From positions 776,683 to 840,682 of the forward strand of contig NZ_JARXRO010000020.1 in assembly GCF_029887935.1 (NCBI RefSeq): DNA of 64,000 nucleotides. The letters are read 5' to 3'. The notes below the pieces were generated by a model. It saw only the letters and a program-made list of their open reading frames with translations. It was not told the origin of the DNA and did no database searches. Origin of the DNA: Luteimonas kalidii. Its GTDB lineage: Bacteria; Pseudomonadota; Gammaproteobacteria; Xanthomonadales; Xanthomonadaceae. How positions within the stretch are numbered: the stretch's first letter is position 1; each line of letters opens with the position of its first letter. The position numbers and the translations under genes are program-made. Below are positions 44,192 to 53,897 of the stretch, one piece after another.

Positions 44192-45085
44192 ATGCTCGCG
44201 ATCCGCGACCTGTGCAAGACCTACGCCAACGGCGTGCATGCGCTCGACCACGTGAGCCTGGACATCCCGCGCGGGATGTTCGGCCTGCTCGGGCCCAATG
44301 GCGCGGGCAAGTCCTCGCTGATGCGCACGCTGGCGACGCTGCAGGAGGCCGACAGCGGCAGCGCCACGCTCGAAGGCGCCGACGGCACGCCGATCGACGT
44401 GCTGCGCGACAAGGACGCGGTGCGGCGCCAGCTCGGCTACCTGCCGCAGGACTTCGGCGTGTACCCGAAGGTCAGCGCCGAGGACCTGCTGGAGCACTTC
44501 GCCGTGCTCAAGGGACTCACCGTCCGCGGGCAAAGGCGCGAGGTGGTCGACGGGCTACTGAAGCAGGTGAACCTGTGGGATGCGCGCAAGCGCAAGCTCG
44601 GCGGGTTCTCGGGCGGCATGCGCCAGCGCTTCGGCATCGCCCAGGCCCTGCTCGGCAACCCGCGGCTGGTGATCGTCGACGAGCCCACCGCCGGCCTCGA
44701 TCCCGAGGAGCGCAACCGCTTCCTCAACCTGCTGGCCGACATCGGCGAGCAGGTGGCGGTGATCCTGTCCACGCACATCGTCGAGGACGTGACCGACCTG
44801 TGCCCGACGATGGCGATCATGAACAAGGGCCGGGTGCTGCTGACGGGCCGCCCGGCCGACGCCATCGCGGAACTGCGCGAGCAGGTCTGGCGCAAGCAGG
44901 TCGGCAAGGACGCGCTGCCGGGCTACGAGGCCAACCACACCGTGCTGTCGACGCGCCTGGTCGGTGGGCAACCCGTGATCCACGTGTTCAGTGCGCAATG
45001 CCCGGAGCAGGGCTTCGAGCGCATCGATCCGGACCTCGAGGACGTGTACTTCCGGCAGCTCCGCCTGCAGCGCCAGGCCGCGTGA
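44192..45085 (+). CDS. ABC transporter ATP-binding protein
   Basis: A 297-residue ATPase of the drug/CcmA-like ABC-2 type. Walker A is LGPNGAGKSS (residues 33-42), the signature is GGFSGGMRQRFGIAQAL, Walker B VIVDEPTAGLDPEE, and the switch histidine lies in LSTHIVED. The gene follows GAGGGGA, 10 bp before the ATG. It ends 10 bp before the permease/M1-peptidase fusion, so the two products form one exporter-like complex. Substrate unknown. Confidence 0.94.
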   Translation: MLAIRDLCKTYANGVHALDHVSLDIPRGMFGLLGPNGAGKSSLMRTLATLQEADSGSATLEGADGTPIDVLRDKDAVRRQLGYLPQDFGVYPKVSAEDLLEHFAVLKGLTVRGQRREVVDGLLKQVNLWDARKRKLGGFSGGMRQRFGIAQALLGNPRLVIVDEPTAGLDPEERNRFLNLLADIGEQVAVILSTHIVEDVTDLCPTMAIMNKGRVLLTGRPADAIAELREQVWRKQVGKDALPGYEANHTVLSTRLVGGQPVIHVFSAQCPEQGFERIDPDLEDVYFRQLRLQRQAA

Positions 45086-45095
45086 GGCGCCGCCG

Positions 45096-48000
45096 ATGAT
45101 CCTCGAATTCTTCCGCTTCGAGCTGCGCGAGCAGTTGCGCTCGCCGCTGCTGTGGTTCCTTGCGGTGCTGTTCGCGCTGCTGGGGTTCGGTGCCGCGGCC
45201 AGCGACGCCGTACAACTCGGCGGCGGCATCGGCAACGTGTACCGCAACGCGCCGATCGTGGTCGCGCAGTGGCTGACCGCGTTCACCCTGCTGGGCATGC
45301 TGATCGTGCCGATCTTCGTCAGCGCGGCGCTGCTGCGCGACTTCGAGCAGGGCACGGCCGAACTGTTCTTCGCCAGCCCGATCCGTCGTCGGGACTACCT
45401 GCTGGGACGGCTGGCGGCGGCGATGCTGGCGAGCCTGGTGGTGTACCTGGTGATCGCGCTGGGCATCTTCATCGCCCAGTTCATGCCGTGGATCGACGAG
45501 GCGCGGCTTGGGCCGGTATCGCTGCGACCCTACCTGTGGGCGTTCGCGGTGATGGTGCTGCCGAACCTGGTGTTCACCGGCGGGCTGCTGGCGCTGCTGG
45601 CGGCCGTGACCCGGTCGATCCTGTGGGTCTACCTCGGCGTGATCGGCTTCTTCGTGCTGTACGGCGTCAGTGCGGCGATGATGAGCGACCTCGACAACGT
45701 CTGGCTGGCGACCCTGCTCGAACCGCTCGGCATCCGCGCCCTGGCACGCACGATCCGGTACTGGTCGGCCGAGGAGCGCAACACGGGACTTCCGGCCTTG
45801 GCCGGCTACCTGATCGCGAACCGCGCACTGTGGATCGCGCTGGGGCTGGGGCTGTTCGCGGCCACGTTCGCGCTGTTCCGCACGCAGCGCACCGGCACCG
45901 GTCGCGGCCTCAGGTGGCGCAGGGCGCGCGCGGCTGAAACAACCGAAGAGGTCCCATCGTATTCGACCCCGACGGCTGCCCCGCCGCGGGTCGCACCGGC
46001 GTTCGGCCCCGGAACCGCGCTGCGCCAGTTCCTGCACCAGGTACGCTTCGACACCGCGGGCGTGCTGCGCAGCGTGCCGTTCCTGGTGATGCTGGCCTTC
46101 GGCCTGGCCAACTTCATCCCCACCGCGCTGTCGATCCAGTCGATGTACGGCACCGACGTGTATCCGGTGACCTCGCGGATGCTCGATGCGCTGCGTGGCA
46201 GCTTCAGCTTCCTGCTGGTGATCATCGTGATGTTCTACGCCGGCGAGCTGGTGTGGAAGGAGCGCGCGGCGAAGATCCACGAGGTCACCGACGCCGCGCC
46301 GTTCCCCGGCTGGGTGCCGCTGGCGGCGAAGTTCTGCACGATCGTCGCGGTGGTGCTGCTGTTCCACGCGATCGGCATGCTCGCCTCCGTGGCGATCCAG
46401 CTGGCCAAGGGCTACATTGCGATCGAGCCGGCGCTATACGGCAAGGCTCTGCTGCTCGATTCGGCGCCGTTCGTGCTGATGGGTGGCATGGCGCTGGTGC
46501 TGCAGGTGCTGGCGAACAACAAGTTCATCGGCTACGGCCTGCTGGTGCTGGTGGTGCTGTCGCAGATCGTGCTCGACGTGCTCGACTTCACCCACAACCT
46601 GTACACCTTCGGCAGCTGGCCGAACGCGCCGTATTCGGACATGAACGGTTACGGCCACTTCCTCGCGGGACAGCTGTGGTTCCAGGGCTACTGGGGCGCG
46701 CTGCTGCTGGCGCTGCTGCTGCTGAGCGCCGGGCTGTGGGTGCGCGGGGTCGACCAGGGCCGGCGCCAGCGCTGGGCGCAGCTGCGCACACGCATGCGCG
46801 GCGGCCTGGGCATCGCCTTCGTCGCGGCGCTTGCGACGTTCGCCGGCGTCGGCGCCTGGCTGTTCTGGAACACCAACATCCGCAACGAGTACATCTCGCC
46901 GGAAGGCCAGCTCGACCTGCAGGCACGCTACGAGCAGGAGTACAAGCAGTACGAGCACCTGCCGCAGCCGAAGATCGTCGCCAGCCGGCCGCTGGTCGAC
47001 CTGCGGCCCGAAACGCAGTCGATGACCGCGGACGTGGCCTACACCGTCCACAATCCGCATCCCGAGGCGATCGCCGACGTCCACCTGCAGGTCGATGACG
47101 ACGACACGCTCACGTCGGTCGAACTGGGCGGGCAGAGCCTGGTCGCCCGCGACTCGCCGCTCGGCTACCGGATCTACCGCCTGTCGCGCCCACTGCAGCC
47201 GGACGAGCGGCGCGAGTTCCGGTTCCGCATGGAGTTCGTTCCCAAAGGCATCACCAACACCCAGGCGCAGACCCAGTTCGTCGACAACGGCAGCTTCTTC
47301 AACGGCCGGCTGTTCCCGTCGTTCGGCTACAACCCGCGCGCCGAGATCGAGGACCGCAACGACCGCCGCAAGCGCGACCTCGGCGAGCCGCGGCGGATGC
47401 CGAAGCTCGAGGACGAAGCCGCGCGTGCCAACACATACCTCGGCGACGATGGCGACTGGATCGACTTCTCGACCATCGTCTGCACTGCGCCCGACCAGGT
47501 CGCGCTGGCGCCGGGCTACCTCGAGCGCGAGTTCATGCGCGATGGGCGCCGCTGCTTCAGCTACGCCATGGACCAGCCGATGCTGGACTTCTACGCTTTC
47601 CTGTCGGCGCGCTGGCAGGTGAAGAAGGGCGCCTACAAGGACATCCCCATCGACGTCTACCACGACGCCCGGCACCCGTTCAACGTCGACCGCATGATCG
47701 AGGCGACGCAGAAGTCGCTGGCGTACTTCGAGGAGCACTTCACCCCGTACCAGCACCGCCAGTTCCGGATCATCGAGTTCCCGGGCTACGCCAGCTTCGC
47801 GCAGGCGTTCGCCAACACGATCCCGTACTCGGAGTCGATCGGCTTCATCACCGACCTGCGCGACCCGGACAACATCGACTACGTGTTCTACGTCACCGCG
47901 CACGAGGCGGCGCACCAGTGGTGGGCGCACCAGGTGATCGGCGCCAACGTGCAGGGCGCGACGATGCTGTCGGAGACGCTGGCGCAATACTCGGCGCTGA

Positions 48001-48686
48001 TGGTGATGGAGCAGGAGTACGGCCGTGCGCAGATGCGCCAGTTCCTGCGCTACGAGCTGGATCGCTACCTCGGCGGACGTGGCGGCGAACGCCTCGAGGA
48101 GCTGCCGCTGTACCGCAACGAGAACCAGCAGTACATCCACTACCAGAAGGGTGCGCTGGTGATGTACCGCCTGCGCGAAGAGCTGGGCGAAGCCGCGGTG
48201 AACCGCGCGCTGCGGCGATTCCTGCAGGACAAGGGCTACCAGCGGGCACCGTTCGCCACCTCTCGCGAGCTGGTGGGCTATTTCCGCGAGGAGGCCTCGC
48301 CGGTCCAGCAGGCGCTGATCACCGACCTGTTCGAGAAGATCGTGTTCTACGACAACCGTGTGGTCGAGGCGACGTCGAAGAAGCGTGCCGACGGCAGGTA
48401 CGACGTGACCCTGCGGCTGCACGCGGCCAAGCGCGAGGCCGACGGCAAGGGCAGGGAGACGCCGGCGGAACTCGACGACTGGATCGAGGTCGGCGTGTTC
48501 GCGCGCGGCCCCTCGGGCAAGGAGCGCGACGAGAAGGCGCTCTACCTGGAGCGGCACCACGTGACCACGGAGGATCCGGTGGTCACCGTGACCGTCGACG
48601 AGGCGCCGTTCGAGGCCGGGTTCGATCCATATAACAAGCTGATCGACCGGGTCGCGGACGACAACCGCAAGCGCATCACGATGTAG
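45096..48686 (+). CDS. ABC-2 permease fused to M1 metallopeptidase
   Basis: A 1196-residue membrane protein. Residues 1-590 form two ABC-2 permease-like sets of transmembrane helices (starting ILEFFRFELREQLRSPLLW, with a second FELREQ-like block after residue 300). The C-terminal part is an extracytoplasmic M1 peptidase with HEAAHQWWAHQ (H936, E937, H940) and a downstream Glu in MLSETLAQY at E960, one residue farther from the HExxH than the classic 18-residue spacing. The upstream ATPase gene is its partner. A coupled transport and peptide-trimming machine is inferred. Similar fusions are known in Xanthomonads and Bacteroidetes. Confidence 0.92.
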   Translation: MILEFFRFELREQLRSPLLWFLAVLFALLGFGAAASDAVQLGGGIGNVYRNAPIVVAQWLTAFTLLGMLIVPIFVSAALLRDFEQGTAELFFASPIRRRDYLLGRLAAAMLASLVVYLVIALGIFIAQFMPWIDEARLGPVSLRPYLWAFAVMVLPNLVFTGGLLALLAAVTRSILWVYLGVIGFFVLYGVSAAMMSDLDNVWLATLLEPLGIRALARTIRYWSAEERNTGLPALAGYLIANRALWIALGLGLFAATFALFRTQRTGTGRGLRWRRARAAETTEEVPSYSTPTAAPPRVAPAFGPGTALRQFLHQVRFDTAGVLRSVPFLVMLAFGLANFIPTALSIQSMYGTDVYPVTSRMLDALRGSFSFLLVIIVMFYAGELVWKERAAKIHEVTDAAPFPGWVPLAAKFCTIVAVVLLFHAIGMLASVAIQLAKGYIAIEPALYGKALLLDSAPFVLMGGMALVLQVLANNKFIGYGLLVLVVLSQIVLDVLDFTHNLYTFGSWPNAPYSDMNGYGHFLAGQLWFQGYWGALLLALLLLSAGLWVRGVDQGRRQRWAQLRTRMRGGLGIAFVAALATFAGVGAWLFWNTNIRNEYISPEGQLDLQARYEQEYKQYEHLPQPKIVASRPLVDLRPETQSMTADVAYTVHNPHPEAIADVHLQVDDDDTLTSVELGGQSLVARDSPLGYRIYRLSRPLQPDERREFRFRMEFVPKGITNTQAQTQFVDNGSFFNGRLFPSFGYNPRAEIEDRNDRRKRDLGEPRRMPKLEDEAARANTYLGDDGDWIDFSTIVCTAPDQVALAPGYLEREFMRDGRRCFSYAMDQPMLDFYAFLSARWQVKKGAYKDIPIDVYHDARHPFNVDRMIEATQKSLAYFEEHFTPYQHRQFRIIEFPGYASFAQAFANTIPYSESIGFITDLRDPDNIDYVFYVTAHEAAHQWWAHQVIGANVQGATMLSETLAQYSALMVMEQEYGRAQMRQFLRYELDRYLGGRGGERLEELPLYRNENQQYIHYQKGALVMYRLREELGEAAVNRALRRFLQDKGYQRAPFATSRELVGYFREEASPVQQALITDLFEKIVFYDNRVVEATSKKRADGRYDVTLRLHAAKREADGKGRETPAELDDWIEVGVFARGPSGKERDEKALYLERHHVTTEDPVVTVTVDEAPFEAGFDPYNKLIDRVADDNRKRITM

Positions 48687-48719
48687 CGGGCACGCACGCG
48701 CGCGCGTGGGGCCCGCAGG

Positions 48720-50561
48720 TCAGGCGGCGGACGACGGCTGGTCGGGCACGTCCGCTTCTCCGTCCAGCCGCTGCCCCTCCCGACGCGGCGGCGTGAACGG
48801 CGTCGGCTTCGGCACGTTGCCGGTGTTGTTGAGCAGCTTGGGAATGCCGGCGCGGACGTCGTTGCTGGCGGTTTCCAGCTCGAAGCGTTCCGCATCCAGG
48901 CGCCTGACCTGCTCGGCGATGCGCGCCGCTTCGTCGGCGTCGATGCCGACCGCGCGCAGCGCGGCCTCGCCGAAGGCCACCGCCGATTCGAAGGTTTCGC
49001 GGATCTGGAAATCGACCCCGGCATTGACCAGCTTCAGCGAGTGCTCGCGGTCGAACGAACGCACCAGCAGTTTCGCCTGCGGGAACTGGTGCTGCGCCAG
49101 TTCCACGATCAGGTCGGCCGCGGCGCGGTCGTCGATGCACACCGCGATCGCGCGCGCGCTGTCGCCGCCGGCGGCGTGCAGCACGTCCAGCCGGCGGCCG
49201 TCGCCGTAATAGACCTTGAAGCCGAACTCGGCCGCGCTGGTGATCATCTCGATGTCGGTGTCGATGATCGTCACGTCCACGTCGCGCGCCAGCAGCGACT
49301 GGCTCATCACCTGGCCGAAGCGGCCGAAGCCGATGATCAGCACGCTGCCGGTCTGGCCGTCGACCTGCTCCACGCCGTCCAGCGACGGCGCCTCGCTCCG
49401 GGGGCCCAGCCGCCGCATCGCCAGCACCACCAGTGGCGTGAGCACCATCGACAGCACCACGATCGCGGTCAGCGTGTCGTTGACCGGGGCGTCGATGAGC
49501 CGCGCGGCCTCGGCCGCGGCGTAGAGCACGAACGCGAACTCGCCGCCCTGGGCCATCAGCGTGGCGCGGTCGAGCGCGTCGCCGTGGCTGCTGCGCAGCA
49601 GGCGCGCCACCAGGTAGATGCACGCGCCCTTGGCCAGCATCATCGCCGGCACCGCGAGCGCGATCAGGTGCCAGTTCTCGCGCACCACCGCCAGGTCGAG
49701 CGACATGCCCACCGCGACGAAGAACAGGCCCAGCAGGATGCCGCGGAACGGTTCGATGTCCGCTTCGATCTGGTGGCGGAACGTGGATTCGGACAGCAGC
49801 ACGCCGGCGAGGAACGCACCCATCGCCATCGACAGCCCGCCCATCTCCATCAGTACCGCCGCGCCGAGCACCACCAGCAGCGCGGCGGCGGTCATCACCT
49901 CGCGCGCCTTGGCCGCGGCCAGGATCCGGAACAGCGGGTTGAGCAGGTACAGGCCTGCGACGATCAGCGCCACCAGCGAGGCGACCGCGATCCCGACGCT
50001 GACCAGCCGCGAGGGCGCGTCCGGATCGACCGGCGCTGGCGACATGAACGCCACCAGCGCCAGCAGCGGCACGATCAGCAGGTCCTCGAACAGCAGGATC
50101 GAGACCATGCGCTGGCCGCGGGGCAGGGCGATGTCGCCGCGCTCGCCCAGCAGTTGCATCACGATCGCGGTCGAGGTCAGCACGAACCCCGCGGCGGCGA
50201 TGAATGCCACCGTCGGCGCCAGCCCCAGCGCCAGGGCGACGCCGGTGAGCGCCAGCGTGCAGGCGGCCATCTGCAGCGCGCCGAGCCCGAAGATCTGGCG
50301 CCGCAGGCTCCACAGGTGGCTGGGTCGCATTTCCAGGCCGACCACGAACAGGAACATCACCACGCCCAGCTCGGCGAAATGCAGGATCGCCTGCGGGTGC
50401 GCGAACCAGCCCAGCCCGAACGGCCCGATCACCAGGCCGGCGGCGAGGTAGCCCAGCACCGAGCCGAGCCCGAGCCTGCGGAACAGCGGCACCGCCACGA
50501 CCGCCGCGCCCAGCAGCGCGACGGCGCGGATCAGCTGGCTGGGGTCGGCTTCGGCGGCCAT
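48720..50561 (-). CDS. Kef-type monovalent cation:proton antiporter (CPA2) with TrkA-N domain
   Basis: A 613-residue membrane protein. Residues 10-390 contain a dozen transmembrane helices of the CPA2 antiporter fold (LGYLAAGLVIGPFGLGWF, VGLEMRPSHLWSLRRQIFGL, MAMGAFLAGVLLSES). The TrkA-N NAD-binding domain follows (IIGFGRFGQVMSQSLLARD, near residue 410) and closes with a RCK-like helix region. It resembles KefB/KefC, glutathione-gated K+ efflux proteins. It starts 2 bp after the stop of the DoxX gene, forming a two-gene operon. Convergent with the ABC/M1 gene across 33 bp. Confidence 0.92.
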   Translation of the reverse strand: MAAEADPSQLIRAVALLGAAVVAVPLFRRLGLGSVLGYLAAGLVIGPFGLGWFAHPQAILHFAELGVVMFLFVVGLEMRPSHLWSLRRQIFGLGALQMAACTLALTGVALALGLAPTVAFIAAAGFVLTSTAIVMQLLGERGDIALPRGQRMVSILLFEDLLIVPLLALVAFMSPAPVDPDAPSRLVSVGIAVASLVALIVAGLYLLNPLFRILAAAKAREVMTAAALLVVLGAAVLMEMGGLSMAMGAFLAGVLLSESTFRHQIEADIEPFRGILLGLFFVAVGMSLDLAVVRENWHLIALAVPAMMLAKGACIYLVARLLRSSHGDALDRATLMAQGGEFAFVLYAAAEAARLIDAPVNDTLTAIVVLSMVLTPLVVLAMRRLGPRSEAPSLDGVEQVDGQTGSVLIIGFGRFGQVMSQSLLARDVDVTIIDTDIEMITSAAEFGFKVYYGDGRRLDVLHAAGGDSARAIAVCIDDRAAADLIVELAQHQFPQAKLLVRSFDREHSLKLVNAGVDFQIRETFESAVAFGEAALRAVGIDADEAARIAEQVRRLDAERFELETASNDVRAGIPKLLNNTGNVPKPTPFTPPRREGQRLDGEADVPDQPSSAA

Positions 50562-50563
50562 CG

Positions 50564-50932
50564 TCAGCGCCTGCGCGCCGGCGCGGTGAGCGCGAGCAGC
50601 AGGAAGCCGCCGACGATCGCCATGTTCTTCATGAAATGCAGCATCTGCGCGCTGCGCGCCGGCTCGCCCAGCGCCCAGAACGCGTGCGAGAGCACCGCGT
50701 CGGCCACCAGCAGCGCCGCCGAGGCCAGCGCCACCAGGCGCAGTTTCCAGCCGGCCGCCACCAGCAGCCCGAGCACCAGTTCGGCGGCGCTGAAACTGAG
50801 CGTCGCGCCGCTGAACGAGGCGCCTTCGTAGGCCTGCCACAGTCGCCAGGCCCCCATGACGATGAACACGCTCGCCAGCAGCAGGCGGGCGAGGGTGGTG
50901 CCAGGGCTCGAAGGCGACGGTCGGAAGGACAT
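50564..50932 (-). CDS. DoxX family membrane protein
   Basis: A 122-residue four-helix membrane protein of the DoxX/YphA type. The first helix contains LARLLLASVFIVMGAWRLW, followed by LVLGLLVAAGWKLRLVALAS and MLHFMKNMAIVGGFLLLALT. DoxX relatives are associated with redox functions and thiosulfate oxidation or membrane integrity, but the role here is unknown. It lies 2 bp upstream of the Kef-type antiporter and should be in one transcript with it. Confidence 0.88.
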   Translation of the reverse strand: MSFRPSPSSPGTTLARLLLASVFIVMGAWRLWQAYEGASFSGATLSFSAAELVLGLLVAAGWKLRLVALASAALLVADAVLSHAFWALGEPARSAQMLHFMKNMAIVGGFLLLALTAPARRR

Positions 50933-51084
50933 GCGGCGCTCGCTGGGGGGACCCGCGCAAGGGTGTCACAGCCGCCGGGCCGCTTTCCACCGTCCGGACA
51001 CGCGCGATGGCGGGCAGGGGGCGCACGGCCACGCCCCGCGTCGGGGCGGTGAGGGCCATGCTGGCGCGAACGCGCGGCGGACGC

Positions 51085-51360
51085 TACACTGGCGGCGTTT
51101 GCAGCACGGCTGCCCGCCGCGACCCCTCGCGGCCACGATCCTGGCAGGCCGGCCACGGGCCCCCACCCGCGGCGTCCTCTCCCGCACGTCTTTCGTCGCG
51201 CAGACAACGGCCCGGACCCTCCGGACGCCGTCACACCTTTGCCCGCAACGCGGATCTGGATGGTTCCGGGCAAGACAGTCGAAGCGTTCGCACGCGCTCC
51301 GTGGCCACGTCAGTGGCCGCGCGCGCATGACCGCGGCGGCTGCCACGGAGCACTTTTCCG
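51085..51360 (+). promoter_or_regulatory. Structured 5' leader of rhlE
   Basis: The 428 bp between DoxX and rhlE hold no supportable gene. A -10-like TACACT at 51085-51090 predicts a leader of roughly 260 nt. At its 3' end GCTCCGTGGC (51296-51305) pairs with GCCACGGAGC (51342-51351), and an inner GCCGCG/CGCGGC helix (51316-51321, 51332-51337) stacks inside. The GGAG at 51347-51350, the only SD candidate before the ATG at 51361, lies in the outer stem, so translation may be gated by refolding. Confidence 0.5.
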
Positions 51361-52716
51361 ATGACGCTTGAAACCTCGCCCTTCGAAGGGCTGGGCCTGT
51401 CGCCCGCACTGCTGCGCGCGCTGTCCGATTCCAACTACACCACGCCCACGCCGATCCAGGCCCAGGCGATCCCGCCCGCCCTCGCCGGCAGGGACATCCT
51501 CGGCGCCGCGCAGACCGGCACCGGCAAGACCGCCGCGTTCGGCCTGCCGCTGCTGCAGAAGATGGCCGGCATGACGCCCGCCAAGGGCCCGCGCAAGCCG
51601 CGCGCCCTGGTGCTGGTCCCGACCCGCGAGCTGGCGGTGCAGGTCAGCGACAGCCTCAAGACCTACGGCCGCCACCTGCGGCTCAACGTCACCATGATCT
51701 TCGGCGGCGTCGGCATGCAGCCGCAGATCGACAACCTGCGCCGCGGGGTCGACATCCTGGTCGCCTGCCCGGGGCGCCTCATCGACCACCTCGATTCGGG
51801 CCACGCCAAGCTCGACGCGGTCGAGCTGCTGGTGCTCGACGAAGCCGACCGCATGCTCGACATGGGCTTCCTGCCCTCGATCAAGCGGGTGCTGTCGCGG
51901 GTGCCGCAGCAGCGCCAGACCATGCTGTTCTCGGCCACGTTCGAGCCGCGCATCCGCGGCCTGGCGATGGAACTGCTGAAGAACCCGGTGGAAGTGCAGG
52001 TCGCGGCGCAGAACACCATCGCCGAGACCATCGTGCACCGCGTGCATCCGGTCGACGCCTCGCGCAAGCGCGACCTGCTGGTCGAGATCCTCTCCACCCG
52101 CCACACCGACCAGGTGCTGGTGTTCGGCAAGACCAAGCACGGCTGCAACCGGCTCGCCGAGCAGCTCGAGAAGGCCGGCCTGCCGGCGCTCGCGATCCAC
52201 GGCAACAAGAGCCAGGCCCAGCGGCAGAAGGCGCTGGACCAGTTCAAGTCGGGCAAGGCGCGGATCCTGGTCGCCACCGATGTGGCCGCGCGCGGGCTCG
52301 ACATCCCGAACCTGCCGCTGGTGATCAACCACGACCTGCCGATGGTCGCCGAGGACTACGTGCACCGCATCGGCCGTACCGGCCGCAACGGCGCGCAGGG
52401 CGAGGCGCTGTCGCTGGTGTCGCCGGACGAGGCGGGACTGCTGCGGCAGATCCAGCGCCTGCTCAAGGCCGACATCGCGATGGAACCGGTGCGCGGCTTC
52501 GAGCCTTCGCAGCCGCTGCGCCTGGACGGCAACCAGCCCGGCCGCCGCGCGAGCGGACCGAAGCCGGCGGGCGGCCAGCGTCCGCCGCGCAAGCCGGCGC
52601 ACCGCGCGCACGGCAAGCCGGCCGACCGCGGCGCGCACGCGCACGCCGGTCCGCGCCAGCGCACCGGCCCGGGGCAGGGCCGTCCGCAGCGCGACGGGCG
52701 CGACGCCCGCGCCTGA
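51361..52716 (+). CDS. rhlE: DEAD-box RNA helicase RhlE
   Basis: A 451-residue DEAD-box helicase. Motifs run in order: Q motif YTTPTPIQAQAIPPALAG, I AQTGTGKTAAFGLP, Ia VPTRELAVQV, II VLDEADRMLDMGF, III FSATF, IV-V FGKTKHGCNRLAEQL and ATDVAARGLDIP, VI HRIGRTGRNG. A Gly/Pro/Arg-rich basic tail of about 70 residues follows, as in RhlE-type proteins that help ribosome assembly and RNA turnover. The long leader with a sequestered SD suggests autoregulation or cold control. Confidence 0.96.
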   Translation: MTLETSPFEGLGLSPALLRALSDSNYTTPTPIQAQAIPPALAGRDILGAAQTGTGKTAAFGLPLLQKMAGMTPAKGPRKPRALVLVPTRELAVQVSDSLKTYGRHLRLNVTMIFGGVGMQPQIDNLRRGVDILVACPGRLIDHLDSGHAKLDAVELLVLDEADRMLDMGFLPSIKRVLSRVPQQRQTMLFSATFEPRIRGLAMELLKNPVEVQVAAQNTIAETIVHRVHPVDASRKRDLLVEILSTRHTDQVLVFGKTKHGCNRLAEQLEKAGLPALAIHGNKSQAQRQKALDQFKSGKARILVATDVAARGLDIPNLPLVINHDLPMVAEDYVHRIGRTGRNGAQGEALSLVSPDEAGLLRQIQRLLKADIAMEPVRGFEPSQPLRLDGNQPGRRASGPKPAGGQRPPRKPAHRAHGKPADRGAHAHAGPRQRTGPGQGRPQRDGRDARA

Positions 52717-52735
52717 TCGGCCGGCGGTCCTGACC

Positions 52736-52764
52736 ACGGCGCGCGTTTTCCACGCGCGCGCCGT
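52736..52764 (+). terminator. Hairpin after rhlE
   Basis: ACGGCGCGCG and CGCGCGCCGT form a perfect 10-bp stem around TTTTCCACG, about 20 bp after the rhlE stop. The trailing sequence CGTTAT has only a weak T run. Confidence 0.7.
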
Positions 52765-52839
52765 CGTTATCGATGCCGACGCTGCCCGCAACGGGACGGC
52801 CGACACCCGTCCCGCACGGCGGCGTTCCCGCCTGCCGGC

Positions 52840-53775
52840 TCAGCGCGGCAGGCGGATGCGGGTGCGGTGGAAATCGCTGGGCGCGCCGGGATCGCGCGCG
52901 AAGAACAGTTCGTTGCGCTCCCACAGCATGGTCGGATGGAATTCGTCCGCGGCCGTGTTCACGCAGGGGCCCAGGTTCACCCCCGGCCCGAAGCCACCGC
53001 GATGGTGGCGACTGACGTACAGATCGCCCCAGCCATGGCCCTGGTCGTCGAGGCCGTCGTCGGGCCGGTCGAGGCGCACGAACAGCAGGGTGCGGCCGTC
53101 GGGCGAGATCTCCGGATTGAATTCCCAGCGCTGCGGCGTGTTGACGCCGGGCCCGAGCCGCTCGGGCGCGCCATAACTGCCGTCGCGCCTGCGCGCGCTG
53201 CGCCAGATGTCGACGTCCTCGGTGGGGATGGGCGCCTTGACCCGCGCGAAGTACAGGTTGCCCAGCAGGTCGACGCTCGGATACAGCTCGTCGTATCCGT
53301 CGGCATTGACCTCGCGGCCGAGGTGTTCCGGCGCGCTCCAGCCATGCCGGGTGCGGCGCACGATCCACAGGTCCATGTCGCCGCGTTCGACGCCGTCGAC
53401 CGGACGCATCGACGAGAACAGCAGCGTCGTCCCCAGCGGAGAGACGAACGGGTCCATGTCCGCGTGCTGGCCCGAGAACGGCACCACCTCGGGCGTCGAC
53501 CAGCGCCCGCCGGGCAGGCGGTGCGAGGTACGGATGGTCGCGCGCTCGCGCGTGCCGGGCCACCAGCCCTCGCTGTGCGACCAGTACGCCTGCCGGCGCG
53601 TCGGCGTGAAGCTCAGTCGCCATTGCCAGCTGCCCTCCAGCGAGATCACGCCGGGTGCGAACACCTCTACCGGCGCGCAGCCGTGACTGCGGGCGGGAGG
53701 ACGGTCGCCCGCCCGGGCGCACGCGGACAGCGCGATCGCCAGCGCGCCGGCGAACAGGATCGGTGCATGTGTCAT
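52840..53775 (-). CDS. PD40/WD40-like propeller lipoprotein
   Basis: A 311-residue exported lipoprotein (leader with lipobox LSAC). The body contains repeated TolB-like PD40 blades: MDPFVSPLGTTLLFSSMRPV, ELYPSVDLLGNLYFARV and FNPEISPDGRTLLFVRLDRP, each centred on a D/SPxGxxLxF motif. Such propellers bind peptides or sugars and rarely have enzymatic activity. Start at 53775 opens the lipoprotein signal. It diverges from a LytS-type histidine kinase gene, to which it may or may not be functionally tied. Confidence 0.85.
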   Translation of the reverse strand: MTHAPILFAGALAIALSACARAGDRPPARSHGCAPVEVFAPGVISLEGSWQWRLSFTPTRRQAYWSHSEGWWPGTRERATIRTSHRLPGGRWSTPEVVPFSGQHADMDPFVSPLGTTLLFSSMRPVDGVERGDMDLWIVRRTRHGWSAPEHLGREVNADGYDELYPSVDLLGNLYFARVKAPIPTEDVDIWRSARRRDGSYGAPERLGPGVNTPQRWEFNPEISPDGRTLLFVRLDRPDDGLDDQGHGWGDLYVSRHHRGGFGPGVNLGPCVNTAADEFHPTMLWERNELFFARDPGAPSDFHRTRIRLPR

Positions 53776-53897
53776 GGGGCGGCTCCTCGGGCTCGGGGGC
53801 TTCGAGTGGGCGCCCCGCGCGTCGCACGCGCAAACCCGTCGGGACGAACCGTCCGGATCGCGTGACGAACGTGCCGCCGGCGGTTGCGGGCGTTCGC

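Noticed and set aside
48687..48719. Intrinsic terminator between the ABC/M1 and Kef genes
   Set aside because: GC-rich alternating CACGCGCGCGTG can fold, but there is no T tract and the stem is short, so I did not annotate it.
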